From an uncultured Blastocatellia bacterium (GTDB lineage Bacteria; Acidobacteriota; Blastocatellia; Chloracidobacteriales; Chloracidobacteriaceae), in assembly GCA_937934745.1 (NCBI GenBank), contig CALGZC010000039.1, forward strand, positions 1-33,122: a DNA stretch of 33,122 bases, in the 5' to 3' direction. Position 1 is the first letter of the stretch. Each line of letters starts with the position of its first letter. The position numbers were made by a program, and so were the translations under genes. The notes under the pieces were generated by a model that did no database searches, was not told where the DNA came from, and was given only the letters and a program-made list of their open reading frames with translations. Positions 31,746 to 33,122 of the stretch are shown in pieces.

Positions 31746-32609
31746 TTACTCAACCGGACTGTTTTCCTCTGGAAACAACTGTGACCAGTCGGTGCGCAAA
31801 GTATTGGTCTCTGCTGGCGACACCGTGCGCCGCGCTAAGAGCAGGAACTCGCGGTTGCCCGCTGCGCCGAGGATAGGTGACGCAATCAGTCGAAGTGGGA
31901 CAAGTCGGTTGTGGCGGCTGGCGGCAATGATGCGGGTGACGGCGTCAGCTTGCCGTTTCGCCTCGCGCACGACACCGCCTTTGCCGACTTCGGCGCGACC
32001 GACTTCAAACTGGGGCTTGATCAGCAAGATGAGCGCCGCCTCTGGCAGCAGCAGTGGGCACAGCGCCGGTAGGATGAGGGCAAGTGAGATAAACGAAACA
32101 TCAACCGTTGCAACGGCAAATTGTTCGGGGAACATCTCCGGTGTCAGGTAACGTGCGTTGACACCTTCCCGAAGGATGACACGTGGCTCGCACCGCAGCT
32201 TCCAGGCAAGCTGGTTGCGCCCGACATCTACGGCATATACCCGGCGTGCGCCGTGTTGTAGCAGGCAGTCCGTAAAACCGCCGGTGGAAGCACCGACATC
32301 CAGGCAGACGGCATCGCTGACCTCCACCCCAAACTCACGCAGTGCTGCTTCGAGTTTAAGACCGCCTCGCCCGACATACCGCAGCGTTTCGCCGCGCAAC
32401 CGAACGACGGCGCCAGGTGGTACGGGCTGTCCCGGTTTGTCGGCCGGGCGTTCGTTGAGAAGAACTTGCCCGGCTAAAATCAGCGCCTGTGCTTTGTGCC
32501 GCGATTCGGCCAGGCCAGTTTCGACTAGGTAGGTATCCAAACGTCGCTTGGTCACAGCGGTGGGTGCGGTTGCTAAGCGGTCTGTTGGTTTTGGCCGATG
32601 TGAAGTCAT
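31746..32609 (-). CDS. tlyA: TlyA-family rRNA 2'-O-methyltransferase (S4 plus FtsJ-like domain)
   Basis: The 287-residue product has an N-terminal S4 RNA-binding domain (RLDTYLVETGLAESRHKAQALILAGQVLLN), then YVGRGGLKLEAAL, typical of TlyA. The Rossmann methyltransferase follows: VCLDVGASTGGFTDCLLQHGA (SAM site), VYAVDVGRNQLAWKLR, ATVDVSFISLALILPAL and LLIKPQFEVGRAEVGKGGVV. TlyA methylates 2'-OH positions of 16S and 23S rRNA; it was once called hemolysin. ATG 32609 has no clear ribosome site; GTG 32555 is a possible shorter start that keeps the S4 domain. The STAS gene follows on the same strand. Confidence 0.93.
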   Translation of the reverse strand: MTSHRPKPTDRLATAPTAVTKRRLDTYLVETGLAESRHKAQALILAGQVLLNERPADKPGQPVPPGAVVRLRGETLRYVGRGGLKLEAALREFGVEVSDAVCLDVGASTGGFTDCLLQHGARRVYAVDVGRNQLAWKLRCEPRVILREGVNARYLTPEMFPEQFAVATVDVSFISLALILPALCPLLLPEAALILLIKPQFEVGRAEVGKGGVVREAKRQADAVTRIIAASRHNRLVPLRLIASPILGAAGNREFLLLARRTVSPAETNTLRTDWSQLFPEENSPVE

Positions 32610-32850
32610 CGTCCGTGTTCCGGATCACTGCGTTGAGGAACTTCTAGCAGGAGCCTCTAGTTTGTGTGGTTGCTACCGGTTGTTCATCTGGCAGAGGGTC
32701 TCCACCACGGTGGGAGTTCACCATGGTAGCCTCTTTTGGATGCCCTGTGGTCAGGTATCCGGCGACTGAACGCCAGAACAGAACCCAAAACAACACGGCG
32801 GCAAGATTATCAACCATCACAGTGGCATAGGCTACCGGCGTAACCGGCAG
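32610..32850. other. Region between tlyA and the right IS605-type end
   Basis: No gene is recognised in these 241 bp. They contain short CCACCACGGTGG-like symmetrical stretches near 32700-32735 and should include the tlyA promoter, which I cannot place with confidence. Confidence 0.4.
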
Positions 32851-32865
32851 CTTGCCATCCTCCCC

Positions 32866-32877
32866 GGCCTGAAGGCC
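32866..32877 (-). repeat. Core hairpin of the right IS605-type end
   Basis: GGCC-TGAA-GGCC forms a 4-bp GC core. Further pairing with the flanking CCC/GGG is interrupted by two mismatches, weaker than in active elements. The GGATGGCAA that follows on the minus strand differs by one base from the common GGATGTCAA. Confidence 0.5.
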
Positions 32878-32989
32878 CTGGGATTCCTCCGGCGCTCAGG
32901 CGTGCGCTCAGGCGCGGCATTGCACCACCCCGGAATCGCTCCGGCAGGGGAGCGGCTTCCCACTGCGGTTCGCTCCACAGGCCATCCGC

Positions 32990-33121
32990 TCAACGAGCGC
33001 CCATAGGCGTGTCCCGCCCTTCTCGCACCAGATGCCTATCCCGTAAGACAGAATGGTGATCGGCGCCGACCTTGTCGGCGTTGTCCGCGCCGCCACATCC
33101 CCATACACAGGCCCATCGAGC
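32990..33121 (-). CDS. tnpB: TnpB C-terminal end (partial, continues beyond the window)
   Basis: The minus frame from 33121 reads 43 residues to a TGA at 32990-32992. It contains ACVWGCGGADNADKVGA, matching the last Cys pair and the NADxVGA motif of the TnpB zinc finger, although the spacing here is CxxxC rather than CxxC. TnpB is an RNA-guided nuclease of IS200/IS605 elements and an ancestor-type relative of Cas12. The RuvC residues lie outside the window. A different open frame (32908-33108) overlaps and may reflect a frameshift in the tail, so the true stop is uncertain. The CxxxC spacing hints at decay. Confidence 0.5.
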   Translation of the reverse strand, partial: ARWACVWGCGGADNADKVGADHHSVLRDRHLVREGRDTPMGAR

Positions 33122-33122
33122 C

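Larger units (their letters stand above)
32851..33122 (-). mobile_element. Right-end portion of a second IS200/IS605-type (tnpB-bearing) element, cut by the window edge
   Basis: On the minus strand a TnpB zinc-finger tail is followed by a GC-rich stretch, an AATCCC...GGGGAGGATGGCAAG block (32850-32887) and then ordinary sequence. The block matches the common IS605-type right end, in which a hairpin is followed by GGAGGATGTCAA. It shares two near-identical blocks with the left window end (33059-33072 with 6-19, 14/14; 32971-32988 with 121-138, 17/18). The element runs out of the window to the right. Whether that copy is intact cannot be judged from here. Confidence 0.65.

Noticed and set aside
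32908-33108. 66-residue minus-strand frame as the TnpB coding frame
   Set aside because: The zinc-finger motif GADNADKVGA is in a different frame (33121-32990); this one is kept only as a possible frameshifted tail.

Overview
The window (about 33 kb, GC-rich, G/C-biased third codon positions) reads as the chromosome of a Gram-negative, phototrophic Acidobacteriota, most likely Chloracidobacterium. This is inferred from gene content: type IV pilus ATPase PilT, a TonB-like envelope protein, partner-switching regulators (STAS and anti-sigma kinase), PatA-type DUF4388 response regulators, the MEP-pathway enzyme IspG, and above all a PuhE (DUF3623) photosynthetic-complex-assembly domain. There are no rRNA or tRNA genes, no CRISPR array and no prophage.

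Layout. 1-303: decayed 3' end of an IS200/IS605-type tnpB with its right end. 413-4253 (minus): a run of anti-sigma kinase, STAS antagonist, NAD-dependent epimerase and TPR protein. 4470-10200 (plus): alpha/beta hydrolase, DUF444/YhbH-like VWA protein, NrdR, PilT, a zinc-ribbon/receiver-like protein and an exported DUF3299-like protein. 10471-18228 (minus): signal peptidase I with a long N-terminal extension, an M16-like protein without the zinc motif, two adjacent response regulators and a TonB-like protein. 18578-22682 (plus): ABC1/UbiB kinase-like protein, a secreted TPR protein and IspG. 23042-26322 (minus): MATE transporter and the PuhE-COG0523 GTPase fusion. 26532-28430 (plus): MnmG. 28607-32609: transglutaminase-like membrane protein (minus), a small unrecognised protein (plus), a second STAS protein (minus) and TlyA (minus). 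32851-33122: a second tnpB 3' end, on the minus strand.

The most striking object is the gene at 24556-26322. Its first ~255 residues carry the PuhE signature of purple-bacterial photosynthesis gene clusters. A linker of under 20 residues then leads into a complete G3E GTPase of the CobW/COG0523 class, with Walker A, CxCC metal motif, NKxD and C-terminal domain. COG0523 proteins include zinc metallochaperones, and Chloracidobacterium reaction centres are reported to contain Zn-bacteriochlorophyll a'. A direct link between metal delivery and pigment or reaction-centre assembly is therefore a testable hypothesis, not something the sequence proves.

A second structural point is that both window ends hold related tnpB 3' ends in inverted orientation, with right ends pointing inward. 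The interval is thus bracketed by two related IS605-type ends, the left one clearly decayed. The rest is mostly housekeeping and signalling genes in short same-strand groups. Several start codons lack a clear Shine-Dalgarno sequence, so the starts given are best judgements.
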